Shown here: piece by piece, positions 1 to 7,108 of the stretch
How the letters are laid out: every line of letters begins with the position of its first letter
Numbering within the stretch: the first letter of the stretch is position 1
Notes under the pieces: model-generated
The model's database searches: none
What the model saw: only the letters and a program-made list of their open reading frames with translations
What the model was told of the DNA's origin: nothing
NCBI GenBank assembly: GCA_002422955.1
Contig: DITY01000071.1
Span: 47,532 to 59,053, forward strand
Direction: 5' to 3'
DNA: 11,522 bases
DNA from: Planctomycetaceae bacterium UBA6172
GTDB taxonomy: Bacteria; Planctomycetota; Planctomycetia; Pirellulales; Pirellulaceae
Program-made: the position numbers and the translations under genes

Positions 1-44
1 CTAGGGGTCAGATCCTCGGCTAGCCCAAGCGATCGCTTTCTTCG

Positions 45-70
45 CCCCAGGCTCCCTGGGGGTCCCCCAG
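45..70. other. Overlapping inverted repeats upstream of the lipoprotein gene
   Basis: Three C/G-rich arms lie in a row. CCCCAGG (45-51) pairs perfectly with CCTGGGG (55-61) across a 3-base loop. The same middle arm (56-62) is also palindromic with CCCCCAG (64-70). The two pairings exclude each other. No T-run follows on either strand, so this is not a standard intrinsic terminator. It could be the remains of a terminator for a gene left of the window, or a regulatory dyad. The rest of 1-171 shows no gene I trust. Confidence 0.35.
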
Positions 71-171
71 ATTGGTCTTCCGGCGGGGGCAGGAAACTTG
101 ATAGTCCAGCGACTTGAATTCATTTCCTGAAAAAGTCTGAATTGGTTTCGCCGACCTGCTAGGGGCCCGTG

Positions 172-1023
172 ATGATTCGCCGCATAGCCGACGTGACGAC
201 CCGAGTTTGCGTCCTGGGAATCATTTTTGCCTCCGGCTGCCATCGCGCCTCGGCACCGGCGGTAGGGCCATTTTCGCCTGCCGGGACGTCCGCTAATCCG
301 GCGACGCCTCCCCCGCTGATCCCCTTCGGTTCATTTTCGGCCACCGCGACGCGGGTGCCACCACCCGCCACCGGCAGTTCCCAAGCGACCAACGGTTACG
401 CCGGACCCGCGGCCACGGTCTCGGCCAACCCCGCCGCGGCCCCGATGACCGCGCCGCCGAGCGGGTTTTCGGCGCCGCCGACAGGCAACCCGTCCGCCCC
501 CAGTACCTTGCCCCCCAGTGGCTTCAACGGCACTCCGGCCATGCCGGCTGCGGCGCCGGGCGGTTCGTCCCGTTCGACCATGGGCGGCATGCCGGTCACC
601 GATTTGACTTCTACGTTCCCACCCCTGCCGGCGCAAGCCATTCCGGTCCCGTCCAACGCGGGCGGCTGGTCGGGGAATTCGTTCGCGCAGTCAGCACCCG
701 CCCCGGCGGGGTGGCAGACCGTGCAGCCGGCCGGGGCGATGGAACCGATTGCCAGCCCGGCGTTTCCCGGACCGGCCCCCTCGCCTTCCGCGGCGATGCG
801 ACCCTTATCGCCCGTGCCGGCCTATTACCCCGGTCAGGTAGCCCCCGCGGGATACCCCGCGCAGCAGGCTTCGGCGAGCTACCCCGTGCCGCCGACAGCA
901 CCGGGTTATTCGGCGCCGTCAGCCTATGGGCAGCCGATGCCGGCCGCACCCGGCCAGCCGGTCCCGACGGCGGCGCCGCCCGCGAACAGTTTGATGTGGC
1001 GCAATCCGACCGTGGCGCGTTAA
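172..1023 (+). CDS. Pro/Ala/Ser-rich predicted lipoprotein of unknown function
   Basis: I do not recognise this 283-residue protein. The N-terminus has arginines, a hydrophobic stretch and then the lipobox-like FASGC, with the cysteine at about residue 23. This predicts export and lipid anchoring after signal peptidase II cleavage. Everything after it is low complexity: proline, alanine, serine, glycine and threonine, few charges, PPSGF twice, and late tyrosine-containing PGY/PAY/ASY steps. It is probably an unstructured envelope or surface protein. ATG at 172 is preferred over GTG at 169 because an AGGGG sequence ends 6 bases before the ATG. A strong hairpin terminator follows. The next gene is also exported and Pro/Ala-rich, but a 306-base gap and the terminator argue against an operon. 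The coding call rests on the long open frame, lipobox and terminator; Pro/Ala-rich frames also arise by chance at this GC content. Confidence 0.7.
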   Translation: MIRRIADVTTRVCVLGIIFASGCHRASAPAVGPFSPAGTSANPATPPPLIPFGSFSATATRVPPPATGSSQATNGYAGPAATVSANPAAAPMTAPPSGFSAPPTGNPSAPSTLPPSGFNGTPAMPAAAPGGSSRSTMGGMPVTDLTSTFPPLPAQAIPVPSNAGGWSGNSFAQSAPAPAGWQTVQPAGAMEPIASPAFPGPAPSPSAAMRPLSPVPAYYPGQVAPAGYPAQQASASYPVPPTAPGYSAPSAYGQPMPAAPGQPVPTAAPPANSLMWRNPTVAR

Positions 1024-1329
1024 CGCCGCCCCAGCTTCTCATCCGCTTGCGGCTCATTAACTCCGGGACCCTCTCTCGCGGCACCCGGTCGTAATTCAGG
1101 CCTGGATTTGACCCCTCCAGGCATTCTTGAATTATTTTTGATCTTGGCCCGCAATCGGCAAGAATCCTCTAGAAGTCGCCGGATCCTAAAACGGCGGCGG
1201 AATCGTCGCGTTAATTCGTTGCTTCGGCGGATATTGCCGATTATTTTGTAGAGACTCGCCATTTGTTCTGGCTTGCCTACCCGCCCCATCTGCCCACAGC
1301 GCGATTCCCAAGTCTAGGAAATTTCGGAT
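1024..1329 (+). other. Intergenic region with terminator and probable promoter of the DPF-repeat gene
   Basis: These 306 bases hold the hairpin terminator of the upstream lipoprotein gene (1093-1140) and then about 190 bases without a credible gene. Sequence around 1215-1255 is locally AT-richer and includes TTGCTT with TTATTT 16 bases later, a poor match to a sigma70 promoter. I cannot place the promoter of the next gene with confidence. Confidence 0.4.
1093..1140 (+). terminator. Rho-independent terminator after the lipoprotein gene
   Basis: GCCTGGA (1100-1106) pairs with TCCAGGC (1116-1122) around a 9-base loop. An outer stem, AATTCA (1093-1098) with TGAATT (1128-1133), extends it past a small internal loop. 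The run ATTTTT follows at 1134-1139. Stem plus T-run on the + strand, about 70 bases past the stop codon, fits a terminator for the gene ending at 1023. Confidence 0.7.
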
Positions 1330-3060
1330 ATGTCCCGATCGTACATCCTCTCCATGCTGCTGGCGGTTGGTTCCGCGGGCAGTGTGGCCTATCTGTCGGC
1401 CCAGGACGTTCCGGCTGATCCGTTCGCGGCTGACGATCCGGTCGACCCGGCGGATCCGTTCGGCGTCGACACGCCAGCGGATCCCGCTGGCACAGCGCCG
1501 GCCGCCGCGGATGACCCTTTTGCGGCCGAGCCTACGCCGGCTGCCGACCCCTTGGCGTTGCCGGCTGCGGCTGCCGCCGCGGATGACCCCTTCGGCGCCG
1601 AAGCCGTTCCGACCCCGGCGCCCTCGGTCGTGCGTCCTGGCGAGGCGGGTGTCGTGCGTGCTGTCGAGGAAAATACGGTCCACGAGGATCCTTTCGGCGA
1701 TGCTCCGGCACCTGCAGCGGCCCCAGGTTTGGGTGATGACCCCTTCGGCCTGGACCCGGCACCAGCGGACGCACCGGCCGTCCTGTCGACTCCGACCCCT
1801 GCGGCGGACCCGTTAGCGGACCCATTCGGAACCGAACCTATGGCCCCGGCGGCGGTTCCCCCGCCCGGCGACGACCCCTTCGGCGTCGACCCCGCTGCTC
1901 CAGCCGTGACCCCTGCACCGGTTGCCGCGGACGCAGTCGACGATCCGTTCGGCTTGGAATCGGCGGCACCCGCTCCGGCAGTTGATCCCGCCATGGTGGA
2001 TGATCCGTTCGGATCGGACCCGCTTCCGGGTACCCCAGCCCCTGCTGCCGTCGCGCCGGCGCCGGCCGCCAGTCCGCTCGACGATCCGTTCGCAGTCGAG
2101 CCGGAAGCTCCAGCCGCGATCCCGGCACCAGCACCGGCTGTGGCCCCCGACCCGTTCCTGGACGAACCGGCTTCGGAGGCTGACCTTTTTGGTGCCCCCG
2201 CGCCCGCCTCTGTGCCGGCCCCGTTTGATCCGGCCCCGCGGGTTCCCGCGGTGCCGCTGATCCCCGCAGCTCCGGCCGCCGAGGTTCCGCCGGCTGCTAG
2301 ACCGTTGACCCCAGCCGAAGCGGCGATCCCGGTGTTGCCCGCCGTTCCACTGGTCTCGGCCGAAAGCCTGCCGCCGGGGGTCGCGAATACCGGCGTGCTC
2401 GCCGAGCTCTATGGTGAAGGGGTGCATGCCTACCACAGCCACCGATTCCAGCGGGCTTGGGAGCTGCTTTCCGACGCGATTGCCGCTGGCAGTACCGACC
2501 CACGGACCTACTACTTTCGCGGTCTCGCCGCGGGTGCCCAGGGTCGATTGGATGAAGCCGATGCCGATTTCGAAACCGGTGCGCGGTTCGAAGCTCACGG
2601 AACCTTCGGCCCTGAGATCGGACGTGCCTTGACGCGTACGCAGGGTACCTGCCGGATTCACATCGAGGAGTTGCGTCGCAAGGCGCGGCAAGAATACGAG
2701 GCCGAACGCGCGAACGCCGCCGACTATCGCTCGTCGGTCTTGGGGGCGCGGGAGCAAGAAATCCTGCGTGAACCGCCGCGCCCGCGTCAGCCGCCGGTGA
2801 TTCCTGGTACCGAGTCGGTCGGGGGTGTGTCGCCGTTTGACGATCCCGCCGCCCTCGGTCAGCCGCAGGTTCAGGCTGCCGACGCGCTGCAAGGCGTCGA
2901 AGCCGTCAATCCGCTGGGTGGCCAGCCGGCGGCCCCTGCCGCGCCGGCAACACCTGCCGCTCCGGCCGCTGACGATCCCTTCGGGACCGACAGCGCCGCG
3001 CCGATGGACGATCCGTTCGCGACCCCTGCCGGTGGGACCGACCCGTTCGGCAGCAACTGA
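1330..3060 (+). CDS. Exported DPF(G)-repeat protein with central TPR-like domain
   Basis: The 576-residue protein starts with a signal peptide (residues 1-24, likely cut after LSA before QD). Residues 25-350 are Ala/Pro-rich and carry 12 Asp-Pro-Phe motifs, mostly DDPFG or DDPFA, spaced about 10-35 residues apart (first at 30, last at 274). Residues about 355-425 form two helix pairs resembling tetratricopeptide repeats (LYGEGVHAYHSHRFQRAWEL, then YYFRGLAAGAQGRLDEADAD). A charged helix follows at about 440-480. The C-terminal tail carries three more DPF motifs (549, 561, 571) and ends GTDPFGSN. The DPF codons vary at wobble positions, which suggests selection on the protein rather than recent DNA duplication. 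AGGA at 1316-1319, 10 bases before the ATG, supports the start. The TPR part implies a protein-binding role outside the cytoplasmic membrane; the function is unknown. Confidence 0.85.
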   Translation: MSRSYILSMLLAVGSAGSVAYLSAQDVPADPFAADDPVDPADPFGVDTPADPAGTAPAAADDPFAAEPTPAADPLALPAAAAAADDPFGAEAVPTPAPSVVRPGEAGVVRAVEENTVHEDPFGDAPAPAAAPGLGDDPFGLDPAPADAPAVLSTPTPAADPLADPFGTEPMAPAAVPPPGDDPFGVDPAAPAVTPAPVAADAVDDPFGLESAAPAPAVDPAMVDDPFGSDPLPGTPAPAAVAPAPAASPLDDPFAVEPEAPAAIPAPAPAVAPDPFLDEPASEADLFGAPAPASVPAPFDPAPRVPAVPLIPAAPAAEVPPAARPLTPAEAAIPVLPAVPLVSAESLPPGVANTGVLAELYGEGVHAYHSHRFQRAWELLSDAIAAGSTDPRTYYFRGLAAGAQGRLDEADADFETGARFEAHGTFGPEIGRALTRTQGTCRIHIEELRRKARQEYEAERANAADYRSSVLGAREQEILREPPRPRQPPVIPGTESVGGVSPFDDPAALGQPQVQAADALQGVEAVNPLGGQPAAPAAPATPAAPAADDPFGTDSAAPMDDPFATPAGGTDPFGSN

Positions 3061-3079
3061 TACTCGCCGCGGCGACACG

Positions 3080-3128
3080 AAAAAACCCGAGGTCACTGGT
3101 CGCTTTGAACGTCCGGTGAACTCGGGTT
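3080..3128 (-). terminator. Intrinsic terminator of the Fe-S carrier gene, possibly bidirectional
   Basis: AACCCGAG (3084-3091) pairs with CTCGGGTT (3121-3128), and TCAC (3093-3096) with GTGA (3116-3119) inside it after one mismatch. Read on the minus strand, the stem runs into TTTTTT (3085 down to 3080), a classic intrinsic terminator about 56 bases past the minus-strand stop at 3184. On the + strand the stem is followed only by GTGGTTTG, so it may also serve, weakly, the DPF-repeat gene that ends at 3060. Confidence 0.8.
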
Positions 3129-3183
3129 GTGGTTTGCGACGCGGGCCGCCGCGTCGCGACGACCCCGGGCATCCGTCATCGGA

Positions 3184-3516
3184 TTAGGCTTGGAATGAAC
3201 TTCCGCAGCCGCAAGATTTGACGGCGTTGGGGTTTTCGAAGGTGAATCCCTGCTTCTCCAAGCTCTCGTGCCAATCGATGGTGGTGCCATCGAGGTACAA
3301 CGAGCTCTTCTTGTCGACAACGACCGGAACGCCGTAGCACTCGTACTTGCTGTCGGCCTTTTCATCGAAATTGTCATCGAAGTTCAACGTGTAGTTGAAC
3401 CCGCTGCAACCACCACCTGCCACGCCTATCCGCAACAACATCGAATCGTCGAAGTTGTGCTCTTGTTGAAACCTACGAACTTCCTGAGCAGCGCGCTCAG
3501 TCAATTTAAGTGCCAT
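3184..3516 (-). CDS. A-type iron-sulfur carrier (HesB/IscA/ErpA family)
   Basis: The 110-residue protein has the usual length and fold signature of A-type carriers, which receive Fe-S clusters from scaffolds and pass them to apo-enzymes in the cytoplasm. The three conserved cluster-binding cysteines are present: Cys37 in GGGCSGF, and Cys102 and Cys104 in SCGCGSSF. Cys60 is an extra one. The family core is visible as LRIGVAGGGCSG, DGTTIDW and FENPNA. I cannot separate IscA, SufA and ErpA from sequence alone, and no isc or suf genes lie nearby, so no symbol is given. GGAGG sits 11 bases before the ATG. A sigma70-like promoter lies just upstream and a strong terminator downstream, so the gene is probably monocistronic. 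Confidence 0.95.
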   Translation of the reverse strand: MALKLTERAAQEVRRFQQEHNFDDSMLLRIGVAGGGCSGFNYTLNFDDNFDEKADSKYECYGVPVVVDKKSSLYLDGTTIDWHESLEKQGFTFENPNAVKSCGCGSSFQA

Positions 3517-3562
3517 CGAACGGTTAGCCTCCGCGAGAGGGAAACGAATCAGTACCTGCTAT

Positions 3563-3598
3563 AGTATGCTAAGGACTAGCCCGATGGCAAGGGTTTTG
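3563..3598 (-). promoter_or_regulatory. Putative sigma70-type promoter of the Fe-S carrier gene
   Basis: On the minus strand TTGCCA (3590-3585) matches TTGACA at five of six positions. CATACT (3568-3563) follows after a 16-base spacer, with an overlapping TACTAT at 18. The -35 box sits in CAAAACCCTTGCCA, which recurs exactly upstream of rpsR at 9809-9822, also with CATACT as the -10. It lies about 47-80 bases from the start codon at 3516. Repetition of the same element at two unrelated genes is the main support. Confidence 0.6.
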
Positions 3599-3605
3599 AC
3601 TCGGT

Positions 3606-4370
3606 TCAGGCCGCTCGTCTGGCCGCGTCTGGCCGGGACGCGACAGCGGTGGGGAATTTAAGGAAAGTTGACTGCTCCTGGTCCTGAGTCTGGCCGTTTT
3701 CGGCTTTGAGCATTCGGAATACGGGCAGGTTGAGCGGATTGAGCAGGATCATGACGGCCAAGGAGGACAGCGTGAACTCGAGAATTTCGCCCATTTTAGA
3801 TTGTGTGCCGGTCTCGATCGCCGCCGCCATCGCCAACGCCAACAGGACGTGATGGGTGCGAGGGATCGGCAGGGCGTGGCGATTGACCCAGCGTCGGGCC
3901 GTTTTTGAGCGGCGGTAAAACATCGGCAGGGGGACCAGGTAGGCCACGCACAAGACGGCCAGCAGTTTGCCAAAAATCAGCTTGTTGATGCTGACGTCCG
4001 CCACGATCAGGTTGTGGAAATTGGTTTCCGACTGCCCGTTGTTGGCGACAAAAAACTCCGGCGACGCGATGCCGAACAGCCGCTGACCCCAACTGATCTC
4101 TTCGCCAAATCCGAAGAAAAAGATCGCGGATGCGGCTGCGGTGCAGAGCAGGAAGGTGCGTCCGCGGTGCTGCCAGAGCGACCGGACGCGAGCGGCGCAG
4201 ATCAGCGATGCGGTCAGCAGCGCCCCCGCGGTCCAATTCTCCAGCAAGCCGTCCTCGCGAATCATCCAGTGCTGGCTGAAGACCGTTTTATCCATCACCC
4301 ATGACATCACGTACGCGATCGCCGCGGTCGTGACGACGAAGGGTATGAGTCGCTTTTCGAGTTCCGACAT
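3606..4370 (-). CDS. Polytopic membrane protein with EEISWGQR motif, function unknown
   Basis: From the start at 4370 the protein is 254 residues with about six hydrophobic segments (roughly 9-27, 46-62, 73-89, 132-150, 173-187, 199-214). After the third comes EEISWGQRLFG (90-100), then PEFF (104-107) and NGQSETNFHN (111-120). This acidic/polar block looks like a conserved functional site, and I recall similar blocks in uncharacterised bacterial membrane proteins, but I cannot name the family. A second acidic patch, GEILEF, precedes the last segment. The C-terminal tail (about 220-254) is hydrophilic and probably cytoplasmic. An in-frame extension to 4469 exists, but its translation is polar and proline-rich, and MSELEKR followed by a membrane segment is the more natural N-terminus. 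There is no good Shine-Dalgarno. The Fe-S carrier downstream has its own promoter, so the two are probably separate units. Confidence 0.8.
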   Translation of the reverse strand: MSELEKRLIPFVVTTAAIAYVMSWVMDKTVFSQHWMIREDGLLENWTAGALLTASLICAARVRSLWQHRGRTFLLCTAAASAIFFFGFGEEISWGQRLFGIASPEFFVANNGQSETNFHNLIVADVSINKLIFGKLLAVLCVAYLVPLPMFYRRSKTARRWVNRHALPIPRTHHVLLALAMAAAIETGTQSKMGEILEFTLSSLAVMILLNPLNLPVFRMLKAENGQTQDQEQSTFLKFPTAVASRPDAARRAA

Positions 4371-4681
4371 CGGTGGAGTCCTGCGGAGGATCGGAGGGCT
4401 GCCGGCGCGGGGCAGCGTTGGGCATGCGGCGCTATCGGTGGGGTAAACCAATTCGCCTGCCGACCGCAAGATCAGCCGCTACTCCCCTCCGCTCCGACGA
4501 TCGTTTAGGATTTGGCGGGGCGGATCCGGGCCGCACCCGTAGCCAGGCTTGCCAGCCGCGTTCTCCCCGGGCCCTACACCATCGACCCAGCCGCCCGCGT
4601 TGCTTTCGTGGCGAACGGCTTCGACACCGCGGCGGAACGCGGGACACCCCCACCTCTCCAGTCTCCTTACCCGAGCCCCTC
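4371..4681. other. Divergent intergenic region, no gene seen
   Basis: These 311 bases separate the divergent membrane protein and MFS transporter genes and should hold both promoters. Both flanking frames can be extended into it, but the translations are Arg/Pro/Gly-rich and unlike protein. On the minus strand TTGCGG and TTTACC are 16 bases apart near 4440-4470, a weak promoter candidate for the membrane protein. Nothing convincing was found for the transporter. Confidence 0.4.
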
Positions 4682-6034
4682 ATGAATCAATCCGTTATCG
4701 GCCGACTGAGCGTGATGATGTTCCTGCAGTTCTTCGTCTGGGGGGCGTGGTTCGCGACCCTCGGTCTGGCGCTGGGAAGCAACGGGTTGACGGACAGCAT
4801 CGCCGGCGCCTATGGCAGCGCCCCGATCGCGGCGATCGTGGCCCCGCTCTTTTTGGGTCTGATCGCCGACCGTTTCTTCTCGTCGGAACGGGTGATGGCG
4901 GTACTGTTCTTGCTCGGCGGCGTGCTGCTCTGCCTGGCGGCCAGGTCGGCCGCGGCGGGCGACGGGAGAACCACGGTGTGGCTGTTCATCGGCCACATGC
5001 TCTGTTACATGCCGACGTTGGGGCTGAGCAATACGATCGCGTTTTCGAACATCGCCGACCAAAACGAGTTCCCCAAGATTCGGGTGTGGGGAACGATCGG
5101 CTGGATCGCCGCCGGGTTGTTCGTCGGGGTGATGGGCTGGAGTTCGAGCTTCAAGATCCTCTGGCTGGGCGGTCTGAGCTCGATCGTGATGGGGCTCTAC
5201 AGTCTGACCCTGCCCAACACGCCGCCGCCCGCCAAGGGCAAGCCGGTCAGCTTTCGCACGCTGTTGATGTTCGACGCCTTTTCCATGTTGGGGAAAATCC
5301 CCTTCCTGGTATTCATCGTCTGCTCGACGCTGATCTGCATCCCGTTGGCGTACTACTACGCGAACACCGCGATGTTCCTCGATCACACGGGCTTCACGGC
5401 GCCGGCCTCGAGCATGACCATCGGCCAGATGTCCGAAATCTTCTTCATGCTGTTGATCCCCTTCTTTTTCCGCCGGTTGGGGGTCAAGAACATGATCTTG
5501 ATCGGCATGGCGTGTTGGGTGTTGCGGTACATCCTGTTCGCGATGGGCGCGCCCAACCAGGTCGCCTGGATGCTCTACCTGGGGATCGCCCTGCACGGGA
5601 TCTGCTACGACTTTTTCTTCGTTACCGGCTTCATGTACACGGACAAGGTGGCCGACCCCAGCATCCGTGGCCAAGCCCAATCGATGTTGGTTTTCTTCAC
5701 CCAGGGGATCGGGATGTTCTTCGGTTACTGGGTCGCCGGCAACCGCCACACCGCCACGGTCACTCGCTATCAGGAGTTGACCGACGCGATCCAGGCGAGC
5801 CGCCCGGAGTCGTCGCCGACCTTCATCGAATCGCTGATGAAGATGTTTTCGGTCGAAGAACTGCAGGTCGACCCGGAGTTGCTCGCCGAAACGATGGCCC
5901 AGTGGAAAGAATTTTGGTTGCTCCCGGCCGGCATGGCGGCGGTCATCACCGTGCTGTTCTTCCTCGGCTTCTGGGACAAGATGAGCAACCACGACGACGC
6001 GCCAGCGGGTGAGGGCGACGCGGCCGGCCATTGA
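4682..6034 (+). CDS. MFS transporter, nucleoside:H+ symporter (NHS/NupG-like) family
   Basis: The 450-residue inner-membrane protein has about 12 hydrophobic segments. It opens with a short cytoplasmic end and LSVMMFLQFFVWGAWF, the typical first helix of NupG/XapB-type nucleoside symporters. The MFS loop 2-3 signature is GLIADRFFSSERV (59-71). RVWGTIGWI (134-142), YYYANTAMFLDHTGF (224-238) and RGQAQSMLVFFTQGIGM (329-345) are further recognisable blocks. A polar insert of about 55 residues (353-408) lies before the last helix. The ATG at 4682 is chosen because the longer frame gives an Arg/Pro-rich leader before it. No Shine-Dalgarno is visible. The likely role is proton-driven nucleoside uptake; the substrate is inferred from family only. 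It converges on the DUF368 gene. Confidence 0.88.
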   Translation: MNQSVIGRLSVMMFLQFFVWGAWFATLGLALGSNGLTDSIAGAYGSAPIAAIVAPLFLGLIADRFFSSERVMAVLFLLGGVLLCLAARSAAAGDGRTTVWLFIGHMLCYMPTLGLSNTIAFSNIADQNEFPKIRVWGTIGWIAAGLFVGVMGWSSSFKILWLGGLSSIVMGLYSLTLPNTPPPAKGKPVSFRTLLMFDAFSMLGKIPFLVFIVCSTLICIPLAYYYANTAMFLDHTGFTAPASSMTIGQMSEIFFMLLIPFFFRRLGVKNMILIGMACWVLRYILFAMGAPNQVAWMLYLGIALHGICYDFFFVTGFMYTDKVADPSIRGQAQSMLVFFTQGIGMFFGYWVAGNRHTATVTRYQELTDAIQASRPESSPTFIESLMKMFSVEELQVDPELLAETMAQWKEFWLLPAGMAAVITVLFFLGFWDKMSNHDDAPAGEGDAAGH

Positions 6035-6035
6035 T

Positions 6036-6052
6036 CGCGACGTGAGGTCGCG
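6036..6052. terminator. Hairpin between convergent stop codons
   Basis: CGCGAC (6036-6041) and GTCGCG (6047-6052) form a perfect 6-base stem with a 5-base loop. It fills the 18-base gap between the transporter stop (6032-6034) and the opposing DUF368 stop (6053-6055). It has no T-run on either side, so a terminator role is inferred from position alone. Confidence 0.4.
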
Positions 6053-7108
6053 TCAGGCCGATTCTTCCGCTGGCGGGGTTGCCGTAAGCCGCTCCGCGGC
6101 CGTTTCGATCCCGATCACGACTACCGCGGCCGCGATCGCCAACACCACCAGCGGCCAGACGCTGGTCGGCCAGACGCTGGCCGACACGATCACGAACTGC
6201 TGCTCGTCGAACTCCAGGTGCGCGGTCGCGGCCGAGGGTTGCTGCAGCGGCCAGATCCGGCGGGCTGAACCGATCATCAGCCCCAGTAGCGCGGCCAGCG
6301 TGGCGTTGGGATGAACCCGCAAGCACCAGCGGAGTAGCCGCGAGAACAGCAGCAGGCCGACCAGGCAACCGATCGCGAACGTGCTCAGGTCCAACAGCAG
6401 ATCGAGCGAGATATCGAGCCTGGCGAACCGCTTGATCATGTCGATCACCGGGTGATACATCCCCAGCAGCAGCAGCACGAAGGCGCCGCTGATCCCCGGC
6501 AGGATCATCGCGCAGATCGCCACCGTGGCCGATAAGAACAGATGGCCGCGGCTGAGTCCGATGTCGAATACCGACATCCCGGCGAGCCCATAGGCGAACA
6601 CTGCCGCCGCGGCCAGCACCAACACGGCCGCCAGCGACCATCGCGAGACCCAGCGGAAGACGATCCAACTGCTGGCCAGGACCAAGCCGAAGAATACGGC
6701 GAACGTTTCGGCGGTACGGTTTTCCAACAACCAGTGCAGGGTGCTCGCCAAAGACCCCGCCCCGACAATGATCCCCAGCAGCAGGACGCTGGCGAACCGG
6801 AGATCGCAAGCCCGCCACAACTCCCGGAACCGGCCCGCCCTCAGCAACCGCAGCGCCTCCAGGTTGAAACTGCTGATCACCCCCAGCAAGCGGCCGTAAT
6901 GACCGAGGATCAAGGCGACCGTGCCGCCGCTGATCCCCGGGACCGTGTCGGCGGCTCCCATGCAAAACCCGCGCAAGAAGGTCAACAGATCGCTTGAGCC
7001 CCGGTCTCCCGCGGACAGCACGCCGGCGGGGGCGGCCGGAGTTTTCGAGCCGGCGGGGGGCAACGAGTCAGGCCGGGCGCTGTGGGCTGGGTGGTGATCG
7101 GAAGGCAT
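6053..7108 (-). CDS. DUF368 membrane protein, probable undecaprenyl-phosphate translocase (PopT-type)
   Basis: DUF368 proteins have been shown in other bacteria to return the C55 lipid carrier undecaprenyl phosphate across the cytoplasmic membrane for wall and envelope polymer synthesis. The hallmark is two pseudo-symmetric PGISG segments, and both are here: GAADTVPGISGGT (51-63) and ICAMILPGISGAF (198-210). About eight or nine hydrophobic segments surround them. The 351 residues exceed the usual size of about 270-310 because of a polar Pro/Ala-rich N-terminus (1-40) and a C-terminal stretch (290-351) that contains a SVWPT/SVWPL duplication. The ATG at 7108 is preferred over a TTG at 7258, whose added residues are Arg-rich and lack DUF368 features. 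Neither start has a good ribosome site. Family assignment is firm; substrate is inferred from family. Confidence 0.9.
   Translation of the reverse strand: MPSDHHPAHSARPDSLPPAGSKTPAAPAGVLSAGDRGSSDLLTFLRGFCMGAADTVPGISGGTVALILGHYGRLLGVISSFNLEALRLLRAGRFRELWRACDLRFASVLLLGIIVGAGSLASTLHWLLENRTAETFAVFFGLVLASSWIVFRWVSRWSLAAVLVLAAAAVFAYGLAGMSVFDIGLSRGHLFLSATVAICAMILPGISGAFVLLLLGMYHPVIDMIKRFARLDISLDLLLDLSTFAIGCLVGLLLFSRLLRWCLRVHPNATLAALLGLMIGSARRIWPLQQPSAATAHLEFDEQQFVIVSASVWPTSVWPLVVLAIAAAVVVIGIETAAERLTATPPAEESA
6153..6182. repeat. Two-copy 15-base tandem repeat inside the DUF368 gene
   Basis: GGCCAGACGCTGGTC (6153-6167) is followed at once by GGCCAGACGCTGGCC (6168-6182), 14 of 15 bases identical. On the minus strand it encodes SVWPL preceded by SVWPT, at the start of the last membrane segment. 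The near identity suggests a recent in-frame slippage duplication. Confidence 0.85.

Noticed and set aside
95..130. TTGATA near 100 as a -35 box for the lipoprotein gene
   Set aside because: No acceptable -10 hexamer was found at 16-18 bases, so a promoter was not annotated.
1..243. 80-codon minus-strand frame at the left edge
   Set aside because: It overlaps the signal peptide of the lipoprotein gene, has no recognisable features, and the lipobox makes the + strand the better choice.
1389..2150. DNA-level tandem repeat or CRISPR-like array in the DPF region
   Set aside because: The units vary in spacing and codon use; only the encoded peptide motif is repeated, not a fixed DNA repeat with spacers.
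1813..3096. 427-codon open frame on the minus strand opposite the DPF-repeat gene
   Set aside because: Arg/Gly-rich translation of the complement of repeated Ala/Pro/Asp codons; no start context or domain.
3549..4446. Longer start at 4469 for the EEISWGQR membrane protein
   Set aside because: The added 33 residues are polar and proline-rich with no membrane or family feature; MSELEKR at 4370 directly before the first membrane segment is more plausible.
4667..6031. 454-codon open frame on the minus strand opposite the MFS transporter
   Set aside because: It is an antisense shadow of a clearly coding, GC-rich gene. Its translation is rich in His, Arg, Asp and Gln with no membrane segments or family features.
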